Under the pieces are notes generated by a model. It saw only the letters and a program-made list of their open reading frames with translations. It did not search any database and was not told where the DNA came from. From the NCBI GenBank assembly GCA_036676295.1, contig JAKFDE010000025.1, forward strand, positions 1-64,000: DNA of 64,000 nucleotides, read 5' to 3'. Source of the DNA: UBA4416 sp036676295 (GTDB taxonomy: Bacteria; Bacteroidota; Bacteroidia; B-17B0; Aurantibacillaceae). Position 1 is the first letter of the stretch, and every line of letters starts with the position of its first letter. The position numbers and the translations under genes were made by a program. Of the stretch, positions 17,201 through 25,946 are shown piece by piece.

Positions 17201-17980
17201 GATGATGCACAAAGCATGCTTAAAAAGATCATTAATGAAAAATGGTTAAAGGCAACTGCCGTTGTTGGTATTTATCCTGCCAATACAGTGAATGATGATG
17301 ACATAGAAGTATATTCTGTTAACGGTGGTTTCGGGAGCCTCAACCACCAGGACAAATTATTATTCCACTCTATTCGTCAGCAAAGTAAAAAACCGGCCGG
17401 CCAATACAATATTGCTTTAGCTGATTTTGTTAAACCAAAATCTTCGGTGGCTGAGGCTCCCGAAGCTACAGATTACATTGGTGCCTTTGCCTTAACAACC
17501 GGTATTGGTATTGATGAACACGTAGCACGTTTTGAAGCAGACCATGATGATTACAGTGCGATTATGATCAAAGCGTTAGCTGATCGTTTAGCGGAAGCCT
17601 TTGCCGAATTAATGCATAAAAAAGTTCGTAAAGAATTTTGGGGTTATGCTAAAAACGAAACATTTAGTAATGAAGATCTGATCAAGGAAGAATACGCCGG
17701 TATTCGTCCGGCACCGGGCTACCCTGCTCAACCTGATCATACAGAGAAATTAACGATTTGGAAATTACTGGATGTTGAAAAAAACACCGGTATTATTTTA
17801 ACCGAAAGTTTAGCGATGGTTCCTACGGCTGCAGTAAGTGGTTTATATTTTGCGCATCCTGATTCTCACTATTTTGGAATTGGAAAAATAACCAAAGAAC
17901 AAGTAGAGGATTATGCGAAACGTAAAAACATGGATTTTGATGTGATCGAAAAATGGTTAGGTCCTGCTTTGGGATATTAA
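14246..17980 (+). CDS. metH: Cobalamin-dependent methionine synthase
   Basis: Transfers a methyl group from 5-methyl-tetrahydrofolate to homocysteine through methylcobalamin. At 1244 residues all four modules are present in one chain: the homocysteine module with zinc ligands Cys246 and Cys309-Cys310 (GGCCGTTPAH), the pterin module starting near 350 (NVGERTNVTGSKKF), the cobalamin module with DVHDIGKN (His766 as lower cobalt ligand) and SGLITPSLDEM, and the C-terminal SAM-binding reactivation module (EYAGIRPAPGYPAQPDHTEK). The leader holds a SAM riboswitch and attenuator, so expression falls when SAM is plentiful. In many other Bacteroidota the protein is split; here it is intact. Confidence 0.98.
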   Translation: MSTIQEELEKRVLVIDGAMGSMIQQYKLEEKDFRGKRFADWHKDLQGNNDLLSITQPNIIKTIHKEYLKAGADIIETNTFSDTTIAMADYDMQEFVYELNYESAKIAKEAVAEYKTEFPEFASIPKFVAGAIGPTNRTLSLSPNVNDPGFRAITFDELVEAYTEQVRGLIDGGADLLLIETIFDTLNAKAALFAIQNYCKKIDKKMPVMVSGTITDASGRTLSGQTTEAFLNSVSHVDLLSVGLNCALGAKDMRPYLEELSNKAPFYVSAYPNAGLPNQFGEYDQDAHEMGHQIEDFLKAGFLNIVGGCCGTTPAHIKRIAEIAKDAKPRKKPEPDTLMHLSGLEPYTLTPESNFLNVGERTNVTGSKKFLRLIKEGNFEEALSIAKDQVDGGAQVIDVNMDEGMLDSEQSMTTFLNLIASEPDICRVPIMIDSSKWSVIEAGLKCVQGKAIVNSISLKEGEELFIEHALKVKQYGAAVIVMAFDEVGQADTYQRRIDICKRAYDVLVDKVKFPPQDIIFDPNIFPVATGMEEHRLNALDFFNATKWIKENLPHAKVSGGVSNVSFSFRGNDHVREAIHGAFLYHAVKNGMDMGIVNPAQLQVYDDIDKTLLELVEDVLLNRRDDATERLVDHAESLKGITKEKTEKDEAWRKGTVEERLSHALVKGLVEYIDVDTEEARQKLGRPLHVIEGPLMDGMNIVGDLFGSGKMFLPQVVKSARVMKKAVAYLEPYLQQEKETNRLAGIVGDGRTNAGKILMATVKGDVHDIGKNIVGVVLACNNYEIVDLGVMVSCDKILEEAKKHNVDIIGLSGLITPSLDEMVHVAKEMERLNFKTPLLIGGATTSKVHTAVKIAQNYSGPVVHVNDASKSVPVASSLISNELRDAFMADVNKDYERVREQNKNAQSQNKFISMKEARENKFPIDWNKTEITKPTFLGNKVFDNYDLKEISEYIDWTPFFHSWELKGSYPKIFNDPERGVEAKKLFDDAQSMLKKIINEKWLKATAVVGIYPANTVNDDDIEVYSVNGGFGSLNHQDKLLFHSIRQQSKKPAGQYNIALADFVKPKSSVAEAPEATDYIGAFALTTGIGIDEHVARFEADHDDYSAIMIKALADRLAEAFAELMHKKVRKEFWGYAKNETFSNEDLIKEEYAGIRPAPGYPAQPDHTEKLTIWKLLDVEKNTGIILTESLAMVPTAAVSGLYFAHPDSHYFGIGKITKEQVEDYAKRKNMDFDVIEKWLGPALGY

Positions 17981-18020
17981 TAACTATTTGGTATCTTGTT
18001 TAAACAAAAAATAAGATATT

Positions 18021-19637
18021 ATGGAACCTCAAAAACAATTTTTTCCTTTGGAATCTGATATTCCAAAAGAACTGTTTTTAGCTGAACAACTTGAGCAAAA
18101 AGACTATTTAGTAAATGGAGAATTAAAACAATGGAGCGGTGCCGTTCAGGAAGTTTTTTCTCCGGTTTACATCCAAGATAATTCCGGTTTAAAACGAAAA
18201 CGTTTAGGTTCCTTTCCTATCTTAGGAGAAAAAGAATCCTTTGAAGCTTTAGATGCTGCCAGACAAGCTTACGATCTGGGAAGAGGCGTTTGGCCTACTA
18301 TGCCTGTTAAAAAACGCATTGAGCACATGCTTAAATTCACTAAAATGATGAAAGAGCAAAAGGCCAATGTGGTAAAATTTTTAATGTGGGAAATTGGTAA
18401 AACGTATAAAGATTCTGAAAAAGAATTTGATCGTACTGTTGAATATATTTTTGACACCATCGATGCTTTAAAAAATTTAGACAGAGATAGTTCCCGAATT
18501 GAAAAAAAGAATGAGATCTATGCTCAAATAAGAAGAGGCCCTCTTGGTATAACGGTTTGCATGGGGCCGTACAATTATCCACTTAACGAAACATTTGCTT
18601 TATTAATTCCTGCACTGATCATGGGTAACGTAGTGATCTTCAAACCCGCAAAGCATGGAGTTTTATTAATTCATCCGTTATTAAATGCCTTTAAAGAATG
18701 TTTTCCTAAAGGTGTTATCAATATCATTTACGGTCATGGTAAGGATACGATAGCTAAGTTGATGGAAAGTGGAAAAATTGATGTGTTCTCATTTATTGGG
18801 TCCAGTAAGATTGCCAATGTATTAAAGAAAGCACATCCCAAACCAAACCGCTTAAGATCTGTTTTAGGCTTAGAAGCTAAAAATCCCGCTATTGTATTAC
18901 AGGATGCTGATCTGGAATTAGCAGTTAATGAATGTATTTTAGGAAGTTTATCTTTTAATGGACAAAGATGTACGGCTTTGAAAATAATTTTTGTTCACGA
19001 AAAAATAGCCGATGTTTTTAATGCGCTCTTCATACAAAAATTAGAAAAACTAAAAATGGGTATGCCCTGGGAAGATGGCGTGATGATCACTCCTCTACCC
19101 GAGCCGGATAAACCTGCTTATTTAAAAGAACTGATAGAAGACGCTAAAACTAAAGGTGCCAAAGTACTTAATAAAAAAGGCGGAGACATCAATGAATCCT
19201 TTGTTTATCCTGCTGTACTTTATCCTGTTAGTTCAGAAATGCGTGTGTACCACGAAGAACAATTTGGACCAGTAGTTCCGATCTTATCATTCAAAAATAT
19301 TTCGGAACCGATACAATACATGGTTGATTCTAATTATGGTCAGCAGGTCAGTATTTTTGGAACAGACTCTAAAGAACTGGCTGAATTAATTGATCCATTG
19401 GTTAATCAGGTGTGTCGTGTTAATATCAACAGTCAATGTCAACGAGGGCCGGATATGTTTCCATTTAATGGCAGAAAAGATTCGGCCGAAGGAACATTGA
19501 GTGTGTTTGATGCGTTACGTGTGTTTTCAATAAGAACTATGGTAGCAGGGAAAGAAATAGAGTTGAATAAAAAAATTCTTTCAGAGATTATAGAAGGAAG
19601 AACTTCCAACTTTTTATCCTCAGATTATATATTATAG
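18021..19637 (+). CDS. gapN: NADP-dependent non-phosphorylating glyceraldehyde-3-phosphate dehydrogenase (aldehyde dehydrogenase superfamily)
   Basis: Predicted to oxidise glyceraldehyde-3-phosphate directly to 3-phosphoglycerate, producing NADPH and bypassing the ATP-yielding step. The ALDH signature is complete: MGPYNYPLNE, FKPAKHG, FSFIGSSKIA, the glutamate in GLEAKNPAIVL, and the catalytic nucleophile Cys317 in FNGQRCTALK. The C-terminal block CQRGPDMFPFNGRKDSAEGT is characteristic of GAPN. The 538-residue chain is longer than the usual ~480 because of an N-terminal extension. The start follows metH by 40 bases, so read-through is possible. The alternative is another ALDH with a different aldehyde substrate. 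Confidence 0.83.
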   Translation: MEPQKQFFPLESDIPKELFLAEQLEQKDYLVNGELKQWSGAVQEVFSPVYIQDNSGLKRKRLGSFPILGEKESFEALDAARQAYDLGRGVWPTMPVKKRIEHMLKFTKMMKEQKANVVKFLMWEIGKTYKDSEKEFDRTVEYIFDTIDALKNLDRDSSRIEKKNEIYAQIRRGPLGITVCMGPYNYPLNETFALLIPALIMGNVVIFKPAKHGVLLIHPLLNAFKECFPKGVINIIYGHGKDTIAKLMESGKIDVFSFIGSSKIANVLKKAHPKPNRLRSVLGLEAKNPAIVLQDADLELAVNECILGSLSFNGQRCTALKIIFVHEKIADVFNALFIQKLEKLKMGMPWEDGVMITPLPEPDKPAYLKELIEDAKTKGAKVLNKKGGDINESFVYPAVLYPVSSEMRVYHEEQFGPVVPILSFKNISEPIQYMVDSNYGQQVSIFGTDSKELAELIDPLVNQVCRVNINSQCQRGPDMFPFNGRKDSAEGTLSVFDALRVFSIRTMVAGKEIELNKKILSEIIEGRTSNFLSSDYIL

Positions 19638-19678
19638 CTAACTTTTAATTTTATATATTTACTATAAATCAGTGATGT

Positions 19679-20062
19679 ATGAAAACTTTTGAAACCAAAG
19701 CATTTTTAATGACCGTTCATGATGATCTATTCATTGAATTTAAGGTCAAAAAAAATACGACGCTTCAAGCTTCTGACGTTTGGGAATCAAGAGATATGTC
19801 CATTCAACATATTCCGGGTAAGAAATTTTTCGTATTATTTGAAGCCGACGAAAACGCTGATATTTCAGGAGATGCCCGCAGAGCAGGCGCTTCAGACGAA
19901 TACACTAAACACGTGGCGGCATTAGCCTTGTATAGCACCAAATTACATGAAAAAATAATTGGTAACCTTTTCCTAAAAATAAACCGACCAAAAGTTCCTA
20001 CTCAATTTTTTGATGATAGAGACAAGGCTATTGAATGGTTAAAAACCTTTTATCAGTCATAA
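19679..20062 (+). CDS. Hypothetical protein, SpoIIAA/STAS-like fold suspected
   Basis: The product is 127 residues with no signal peptide. Its order of strands and helices (FLMTVHDDLFIEFKV, FFVLFEADEN, ASDEYTKHVAALALYSTKLHE, IIGNLFLKINRP, FFDDRDKAIEWLKTF) resembles the small SpoIIAA-like/STAS proteins common in Bacteroidota, including the ending in which a 'D-x-x-KAIEWL' helix closes the domain. That fold assignment is by eye only, and no ligand or partner is evident. A perfect 11-bp hairpin overlaps its stop codon. Confidence 0.6.
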   Translation: MKTFETKAFLMTVHDDLFIEFKVKKNTTLQASDVWESRDMSIQHIPGKKFFVLFEADENADISGDARRAGASDEYTKHVAALALYSTKLHEKIIGNLFLKINRPKVPTQFFDDRDKAIEWLKTFYQS

Positions 20063-20099
20063 TTGACTGATAAACAAGCCTATTTTATTAGCTTTTTTT
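20049..20099 (+). terminator. Hairpin pair at the end of the STAS-like gene
   Basis: TTTATCAGTCA / TGACTGATAAA form a perfect 11-bp stem with a 4-base loop that includes the stop codon. A second short AAGC/GCTT stem followed by T6 ends at 20099. The first lacks a T run, so the second part may be the actual termination point. Confidence 0.55.
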
Positions 20100-20155
20100 A
20101 GTAACTAGCTTTATAATATATCGTTATATTTATAAATCAACTTTAGGTTACAATT

Positions 20156-22129
20156 ATGAAACACCCTATACTTTTATCTTTTTTATTATTCTTTAGTCTA
20201 TTTACTTTTTCTCAAGGAAGTTTACCTCCCGGAACCTACAGTAGCAACAATAAGAAAGCCGTTAAATATTACGAAGAAGGTAAAAAATGTTACGAAACAC
20301 GAAAAGACATTGAAGCCGAAAAACTGTTAAATAAGGCCATACAAGAAGATGTCAATTTTATTGAAGCACACTCTGCCCTGGCCTATTTATTAATGGAAAA
20401 AAACAGAGGGAAAGAAGCCATTCCGCATTTTCAAAAAGCAGTAGATATTAATCCTAAATTTTTTCCTCGTAATTTTTTCGATCTAGCTTCTGCCCAATTA
20501 ATCCTTGGTAATTACGACGATGCTATCAAAAATTATGAAACATTTTTAAAATTCGAACGCATTAATCCTACGACCAAAGAGCAAGCAGAAAAATTTTTAA
20601 AAAATGCCAAATTTGCTTCCGAAGCAAAAAAGCATCCTCAACCTTTTAATCCAATTAATGTTGGACCAGGCATTAACACAGCGGAGTATGAATATTTCCC
20701 TGCCTTAACAGCCGATGGAAATACGTTTATGTTTACCAGAAACATCAGACAAGGCGATGGTGTTGATGCTCCGGGACAGGAAGATTTTTTTATCAGTAAA
20801 AAAACAAACAATGTATGGCAAACAGCTAATCCTATTAATTCCGTTAATACAATGGGAAATGAAGGAGCTCCTTCATTAAGTGCAGATGGACAGATCATGT
20901 TCTTTGCTTCTTGTATGGAGATCAGTGGCGACTATGGATCATCTGACAGAAAAGGTTATGGTAGTTGTGATATCTTTTATTCTCAAAAAATCAATGGCAA
21001 ATGGTCTAAACCGGCGAATGCAGGTTCTGTGATTAACACCCGTAATTGGGAAACACAACCAAGTTTTAGTTCTGATGGAAAAACATTGTATTTTATTCGT
21101 GGCTCTGTAACCAGAGAAGGCATCAAAAATCCGGATATTTATTCTTCCACTATTGGCGATGACGGTAAATTTTCGGAACCGATAAGATTATCTGATAATG
21201 TTAATACACCTGATAAAGAAGAAAGTGTTTACATTCATCCTGATAATCAAACCTTATACTTCAGTAGTGAAGGTCATCCAGGGATGGGAGGTTTAGATAT
21301 TTTTATGAGTAAACGCCAAGCTGATGGAACATGGGGTAAAGCCATTAATTTAGGTTATCCATTAAATACAGCTAGTGATGAAAACAGTTTATTGGTTGAT
21401 GCCAGTGGAAAATTAGCTTATTTTGCTAGCGAACGCGAAGGTGGATTTGGTGGATTAGATATTTATCAATTTGAATTACCTGAATTGATGCGTCCCGAAA
21501 AAATTACGTATGTAAAAGGACATACCTTTAATGCAAAAACAAAAGAGCCTTTAGATGCCGTTATTGAATTGATTGATCTGGAAACACAACAAGTAGTTAC
21601 TAATGCCTTTAGTAATAGTAATGGGGAGTTTTTAGTAACTCTTACGTCTAATCATAACTACTTGGTAAATGTGAGTCGCCCAGGCTTTTTGTTTTATAGC
21701 GATAATTTTTCTTTAAAGGATAAAGTAGCAGATTATAACAAACCATATCAATTAGAAATTCCTTTACAGCCAATTGACACCGGTTATACCATCGAATTAA
21801 AAAATGTATTTTTTGATGTGAACAAATGGGATCTGAAACCTGAGTCGAAAGCAGAACTGGAAAAAATTGCGACATTTTTAAAAGCTAATCCTAGTTTAAA
21901 AGTTGAATTTGGAGGACATACGGATAATACCGGAGATAAAGCCTTTAACAAAACTTTATCTACCAACCGTGCAAAAGCAGTTTATGATTATGTTATTCAA
22001 AAAGGTGGTATTGTGGCGGCACGTTTATCTTACAAAGGCTATGCCGATACTAAACCAAAAGTAGCGAATGATAGTGCTGAAAATAAAGCTAAAAATCGCA
22101 GAACGGAATTAAAAGTGTTAGGGAAATGA
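20156..22129 (+). CDS. OmpA-family protein with TPR, PD40 propeller and carboxypeptidase-regulatory domain (PorE-like)
   Basis: The 657-residue protein has four modules in order. After a signal peptide (1-19, ending TFSQ) come tetratricopeptide repeats (about 30-150, with AIPHFQKAVDINPKF), then a WD40/PD40-like beta-propeller (165-435, repeated PSLSADGQIMFFAS, PSFSSDGKTLYFIR), then a carboxypeptidase-regulatory-like beta-sandwich (450-525), and an OmpA-type peptidoglycan-binding domain (545-657, VFFDVNKWDLKPESKAEL, FGGHTDNTGD, NRRTELKV). This is the domain order reported for the T9SS component PorE, which is thought to anchor the secretion machine to peptidoglycan. Other Bacteroidota paralogues share the layout, so the identity is probable rather than certain. 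The stop overlaps the ABC-transporter start by 4 bases. Confidence 0.78.
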   Translation: MKHPILLSFLLFFSLFTFSQGSLPPGTYSSNNKKAVKYYEEGKKCYETRKDIEAEKLLNKAIQEDVNFIEAHSALAYLLMEKNRGKEAIPHFQKAVDINPKFFPRNFFDLASAQLILGNYDDAIKNYETFLKFERINPTTKEQAEKFLKNAKFASEAKKHPQPFNPINVGPGINTAEYEYFPALTADGNTFMFTRNIRQGDGVDAPGQEDFFISKKTNNVWQTANPINSVNTMGNEGAPSLSADGQIMFFASCMEISGDYGSSDRKGYGSCDIFYSQKINGKWSKPANAGSVINTRNWETQPSFSSDGKTLYFIRGSVTREGIKNPDIYSSTIGDDGKFSEPIRLSDNVNTPDKEESVYIHPDNQTLYFSSEGHPGMGGLDIFMSKRQADGTWGKAINLGYPLNTASDENSLLVDASGKLAYFASEREGGFGGLDIYQFELPELMRPEKITYVKGHTFNAKTKEPLDAVIELIDLETQQVVTNAFSNSNGEFLVTLTSNHNYLVNVSRPGFLFYSDNFSLKDKVADYNKPYQLEIPLQPIDTGYTIELKNVFFDVNKWDLKPESKAELEKIATFLKANPSLKVEFGGHTDNTGDKAFNKTLSTNRAKAVYDYVIQKGGIVAARLSYKGYADTKPKVANDSAENKAKNRRTELKVLGK

Positions 22130-22776
22130 TCTTAGGAAAAAACATCAAAAAACAATACGGTAATTTACAAGTACTCAAAGGAGTTGATATTCACATCAAG
22201 CCTTCTGAAGTTGTTTCTATTGTTGGTTCTTCGGGAGCAGGAAAAACAACTCTATTGACCATTTTAGGAACTTTAGATAAAGCTTCTTCGGGAGATATTT
22301 TATTTAATGACATCAATATCTCTTCTCTTAATGCAAAAAAATTAGCAGCCTTTCGTAACCAGCACATTGGTTTTGTATTTCAGTTTCATCATTTGTTACC
22401 GGAGTTTACCGCTATTGAAAATGTGTGTATTCCGGCTTTTATCAATAAAACTTCTAAAAAAGAGGCAGAAACTAAAGCACTGGAATTGTTAGATCTGTTA
22501 GGTTTAAAAGATCGGGCCAATCACAAGCCTTCTGAATTATCAGGTGGAGAACAACAACGTGTGGCAGTGGCAAGAGCACTTATCAATGATCCAAAAGTTA
22601 TTTTTGCTGATGAACCAAGCGGAAATTTAGATAGTGAGAATGCACAGAACTTACACCAATTGTTTTTCAGATTACGTGACGAGTTAAAACAAACTATCGT
22701 AGTAGTAACACATAATGAAACACTAGCAAACATGGCTGATAGAAAATTAGTTATGAAAGATGGTTTAATTCAATAA
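22126..22776 (+). CDS. ABC transporter ATP-binding protein, LolD/MacB type
   Basis: A complete 216-residue ATPase. Walker A is GSSGAGKTT (34-42), the signature is LSGGEQQRVAVARAL near 138, Walker B is VIFADEPSGNLDS, and the switch histidine lies in VVVTHNETLA. The sub-family insert VFQFHHLLPEFTAIENV is typical of the LolD/FtsE/MacB group, which extracts lipoproteins or drives mechanical work at the inner membrane instead of classical import. The permease is not adjacent. It begins inside the stop codon of the PorE-like gene (ATGA), so the two are translated together. Confidence 0.9.
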   Translation: MILGKNIKKQYGNLQVLKGVDIHIKPSEVVSIVGSSGAGKTTLLTILGTLDKASSGDILFNDINISSLNAKKLAAFRNQHIGFVFQFHHLLPEFTAIENVCIPAFINKTSKKEAETKALELLDLLGLKDRANHKPSELSGGEQQRVAVARALINDPKVIFADEPSGNLDSENAQNLHQLFFRLRDELKQTIVVVTHNETLANMADRKLVMKDGLIQ

Positions 22777-22870
22777 TATCATCAGTTTCTTATCGCACAT
22801 ATCTATCTCTGAACTAAGGGCATTAGTTGAAAAACGAAATGCCAAGAAGCTATCGCGTTTAAACAAATTC

Positions 22871-23941
22871 TTGTTATGGATAAACTATGTTTCGATACTT
22901 TGTTTGTTATTCGCTATTTCTTCTAAATACATTTCGCCTGATAGTTTTTGGATACTGGCTTTTTTCGGCTTGGCTTTTCCGGTTATTTTACTGATCAATC
23001 TCGTTTTTGTCATCTACTGGTTTGCGCAATTCAGAGTGCATGGCCTTTTTTCGTTGTTAGCCATTTTATTAAGTGCTCAAACCTGTTTAGGATTTGTTCA
23101 ACTCGATTTTTCCAGTAACGCCGTTTCTAACAAAGACATTAAAGTAATGAGTTATAACTCCATGTTGTTTGATCTATATAACTGGAGTAAAAATGCTCAA
23201 ACCCGTAATATCATATTAACTAATTTAGCTGAAGAAAACCCTGATATATTGTGCTTGCAGGAATTTTACACATCCGAAGAAAAAGGTGATTTCAATAACA
23301 TTGACACAGTAACTCATTTATTAAACACTAAAAACAGTCACGTTGAATACACCATAACCCTGAGAGGAAACGACCATTGGGGAATTGCCACTTTCACCAA
23401 ATATCCGATTATTAAAAAAGGAAAAATTGAATTTAATACTCGTTCCAATAATCTTTGTATCTACACAGATGTACTCATTAATACAGATACTGTAAGAATC
23501 TATAATATGCATTTACAGTCCATTAGCTTTACAAAAGCGGATTATAAATTCATGGACCAGATACAAAGTGATACAACTGATACGAAAGATGAAGTTGAAA
23601 AGAGTAAAAGTATTTTACGTAGACTCAAACGAGCCTTTGTAAAGCGTGCTACCCAATCTGAAATTATAGCGACACACATTGAAACATGTCCTTATAAAGT
23701 AATTGTATGCGGCGATTTTAATGACACCCCGGCTTCTTATGTGTATAATACCATTCGTGGTGATCTAAAAGATGCATTTATCGAATCAGGTTCAGGCTTT
23801 GAACAAACCTATGCCGGTAAATTTCCTCGTTTTAGAATTGATTACATTTTACACAGTAAAGAGTTTAATAGCAAAAACTATCACCACATTACGGAAACTC
23901 AAACCGATCATTATCCTGTGGTAAGTTATTTGTCTTATTAA
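22871..23941 (+). CDS. Endonuclease/exonuclease/phosphatase family protein, membrane-anchored
   Basis: Two to three N-terminal hydrophobic segments (about residues 5-20, 25-45 and 55-75) are followed by a DNase I-like domain: VMSYNSMLF, NPDILCLQEFY (metal-binding Glu), NMHLQ, VVCGDFNDTPASYVYN and IDYILHSKEF, TDHYPVVSYL at the end. Substrates of such proteins include nucleic acids, phospholipids and inositol phosphates; this one should work outside the cytoplasm. The start is uncertain. TTG at 22871 is used here, but the same frame is open and protein-like back to 22769 (LRALVEKRNAKKLSRLNKF) with no ATG, GTG or TTG. Confidence 0.8.
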   Translation: MLWINYVSILCLLFAISSKYISPDSFWILAFFGLAFPVILLINLVFVIYWFAQFRVHGLFSLLAILLSAQTCLGFVQLDFSSNAVSNKDIKVMSYNSMLFDLYNWSKNAQTRNIILTNLAEENPDILCLQEFYTSEEKGDFNNIDTVTHLLNTKNSHVEYTITLRGNDHWGIATFTKYPIIKKGKIEFNTRSNNLCIYTDVLINTDTVRIYNMHLQSISFTKADYKFMDQIQSDTTDTKDEVEKSKSILRRLKRAFVKRATQSEIIATHIETCPYKVIVCGDFNDTPASYVYNTIRGDLKDAFIESGSGFEQTYAGKFPRFRIDYILHSKEFNSKNYHHITETQTDHYPVVSYLSY

Positions 23942-24074
23942 TTTAAAATAGAACACTGATGACACAGATTGTTATGGTTTTCACAGATAAAAAATCTTAA
24001 TTGATATTAACTATTAGCGTTATCCCCGCCTGAACGGATTCATTCGGGCTGGTGTGTTCTATGTTTAATACTCT

Positions 24075-25928
24075 CTAATCAAAAAACAACCAGTTCAAGC
24101 CAAATTTAAAAGCTCTGTCGTTTTGTAAATAACCGGGAGTTAACGCATAATTGTTACCTAACATTCCCTGAGTGACGTGATCAATTTTTATAAAAAAACG
24201 AACCGGTTTAATACGTGCCGTTAAAAAGAAATCGATAAATGGATAATCACCAACCGTTTTTTGAGTTTGCACATAATACATATTAGTGGCGGGCATATAA
24301 GCGTAACCATAAAACTCGCTAAAATACTGAGCATTAAATCCTATTTGTATTTGCAAAGCTTTTTTAAATAAATTACCCTGATAATATAAAGCACCATTAG
24401 CTATATGGTTAGGTACACTCACAATGGCTTCATAAGAACTTGATTGATAAGTATAGCCGAGATTAATTCCTAAATGGCGAAACAATAAAAAATCCTTTTT
24501 CGCAAACAACGCTAAATTATTAATAGTTAAAGGTGTTTGTTCCGGCCTTGCCAATTCATTAAAATACAGGAAGTTTTTAATGGTTTGAGAAACTACACCC
24601 AACTTAAAACGGTCGTCTTGTGTACCAATACTCAATGTGTTTTGAAACTTTTCAGTTGGATTAAACTGATTAGACCACTGAAAATGATTACTGTACCAGG
24701 TATTAAAAATAAAATCGGGATGGCGTTTTTCAAATTGTACATTAAAATTAGCTACAAATGGCGATTTAAATAAACTGTAAAATATATTTTTGGTGTAACG
24801 GTTATTGATCTCTACCGAATAATCATTTTGATTGGAACCGTTAATAATGTAATTGACTTTAGCAAAGCCATTATAATTTTTATCATTGATAAAGAAACCG
24901 GCGTTAACACTATTATTCATAAAAGCCGAATCCATGTGTTGATACACCTGATTGATCTCATTCTTAAATCCTAATTGTAATTTAGCATCCAATGGATTAA
25001 TTTTCAAAGTATAATTTAACCCGTTTGAAATCGTTCGCCAATGCGTAGAATCAAATGTTGCCAAAGTATCTAAATAATTTAAGGAGTAAAATTTGTCATT
25101 TGATATTCCGTTATCAATGTATTTAGAAAAATTACCCGAGTAATTAATGTTATAATCTACAAAATGAGACAATACCGTAGAGCTATCTTCTCGTTTATTT
25201 AATCTGAACCAGGGATTAAAATCTAACGAAGTAGACCTTACTTCGCGTTTGGCATTGGATAAATTTATCGGCAATAAATTCTTATTAACGTTAACATCAT
25301 CTAAAAACAAAGAATCATTTGAAATGCCTCCGTTTTCCTGATGCTTCACTTTATTGAATAAGAAATAAGCATAATACCCTACTCTGCCATTTTTACTCGT
25401 ATAATTACTGGATGTAGCTAAATTATTGGTAAACGTCTGCTGACGGTTATAAAAACCTAATGATCCATAGCGGTTAAATGCTAAGGTAATATTCAATTTA
25501 TTTTTAAAACTGTTTGAGAATAACAATTTAAACGCTTGTTCCTGTTTGCTTCCGGCAATACCTGTTAAACTAGCAAAAGGACCTTTCGTTTTATAATACT
25601 GAACATTATCGGCACTGATCATATCATTATCATAAGGTGCATGATACAAATTAAACCCTAAAGCTTTTGCCTGATAAGTAATATATAATGGAGCAGATGA
25701 TAAACCATAGTTACCATTCGTATTTCGAGGGAAATAATTTTGAAAATGATTGATCGTTGAATCTACCTTAGAATATTGAAATAAACGTTGATTGTTTTTA
25801 TCTAAATTAGAAAGCCTGGAGATATAACTGCTATCGGTTGAATACTTTACCTGCGAGAAACTCGCCAAATTGGTTAACGCAAAACATACCAGAAAAATGA
25901 TCCTAACGATATATTTATGTAAATGCAT
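24075..25928 (-). CDS. Putative porin (Bacteroidota outer-membrane beta-barrel family)
   Basis: The 617-residue protein has a signal peptide (1-25, ending ASFSQ). It matches the Bacteroidota 'putative porin' family by pattern: an early YFPRNTNGNYGLSSAPLYITY block, alternating aromatic strands throughout (LNITLAFNRYGSLGFYNR, VGYYAYFLFNK) and a closing segment ending FKFGLNWLFFD with a terminal aromatic residue and Asp. It should sit in the outer membrane as a barrel of about 20 strands or more. The substrate is unknown. The patatin gene lies 18 bases upstream on the same strand, so the two are probably co-transcribed. Confidence 0.85.
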   Translation of the reverse strand: MHLHKYIVRIIFLVCFALTNLASFSQVKYSTDSSYISRLSNLDKNNQRLFQYSKVDSTINHFQNYFPRNTNGNYGLSSAPLYITYQAKALGFNLYHAPYDNDMISADNVQYYKTKGPFASLTGIAGSKQEQAFKLLFSNSFKNKLNITLAFNRYGSLGFYNRQQTFTNNLATSSNYTSKNGRVGYYAYFLFNKVKHQENGGISNDSLFLDDVNVNKNLLPINLSNAKREVRSTSLDFNPWFRLNKREDSSTVLSHFVDYNINYSGNFSKYIDNGISNDKFYSLNYLDTLATFDSTHWRTISNGLNYTLKINPLDAKLQLGFKNEINQVYQHMDSAFMNNSVNAGFFINDKNYNGFAKVNYIINGSNQNDYSVEINNRYTKNIFYSLFKSPFVANFNVQFEKRHPDFIFNTWYSNHFQWSNQFNPTEKFQNTLSIGTQDDRFKLGVVSQTIKNFLYFNELARPEQTPLTINNLALFAKKDFLLFRHLGINLGYTYQSSSYEAIVSVPNHIANGALYYQGNLFKKALQIQIGFNAQYFSEFYGYAYMPATNMYYVQTQKTVGDYPFIDFFLTARIKPVRFFIKIDHVTQGMLGNNYALTPGYLQNDRAFKFGLNWLFFD

Positions 25929-25946
25929 TAAAACAGAAACTAAAGC

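Noticed and set aside
23990..24062. Possible terminator between the EEP nuclease and porin genes
   Set aside because: The GCCTGAA/TTCATTCGGGC words pair poorly and have no T run.
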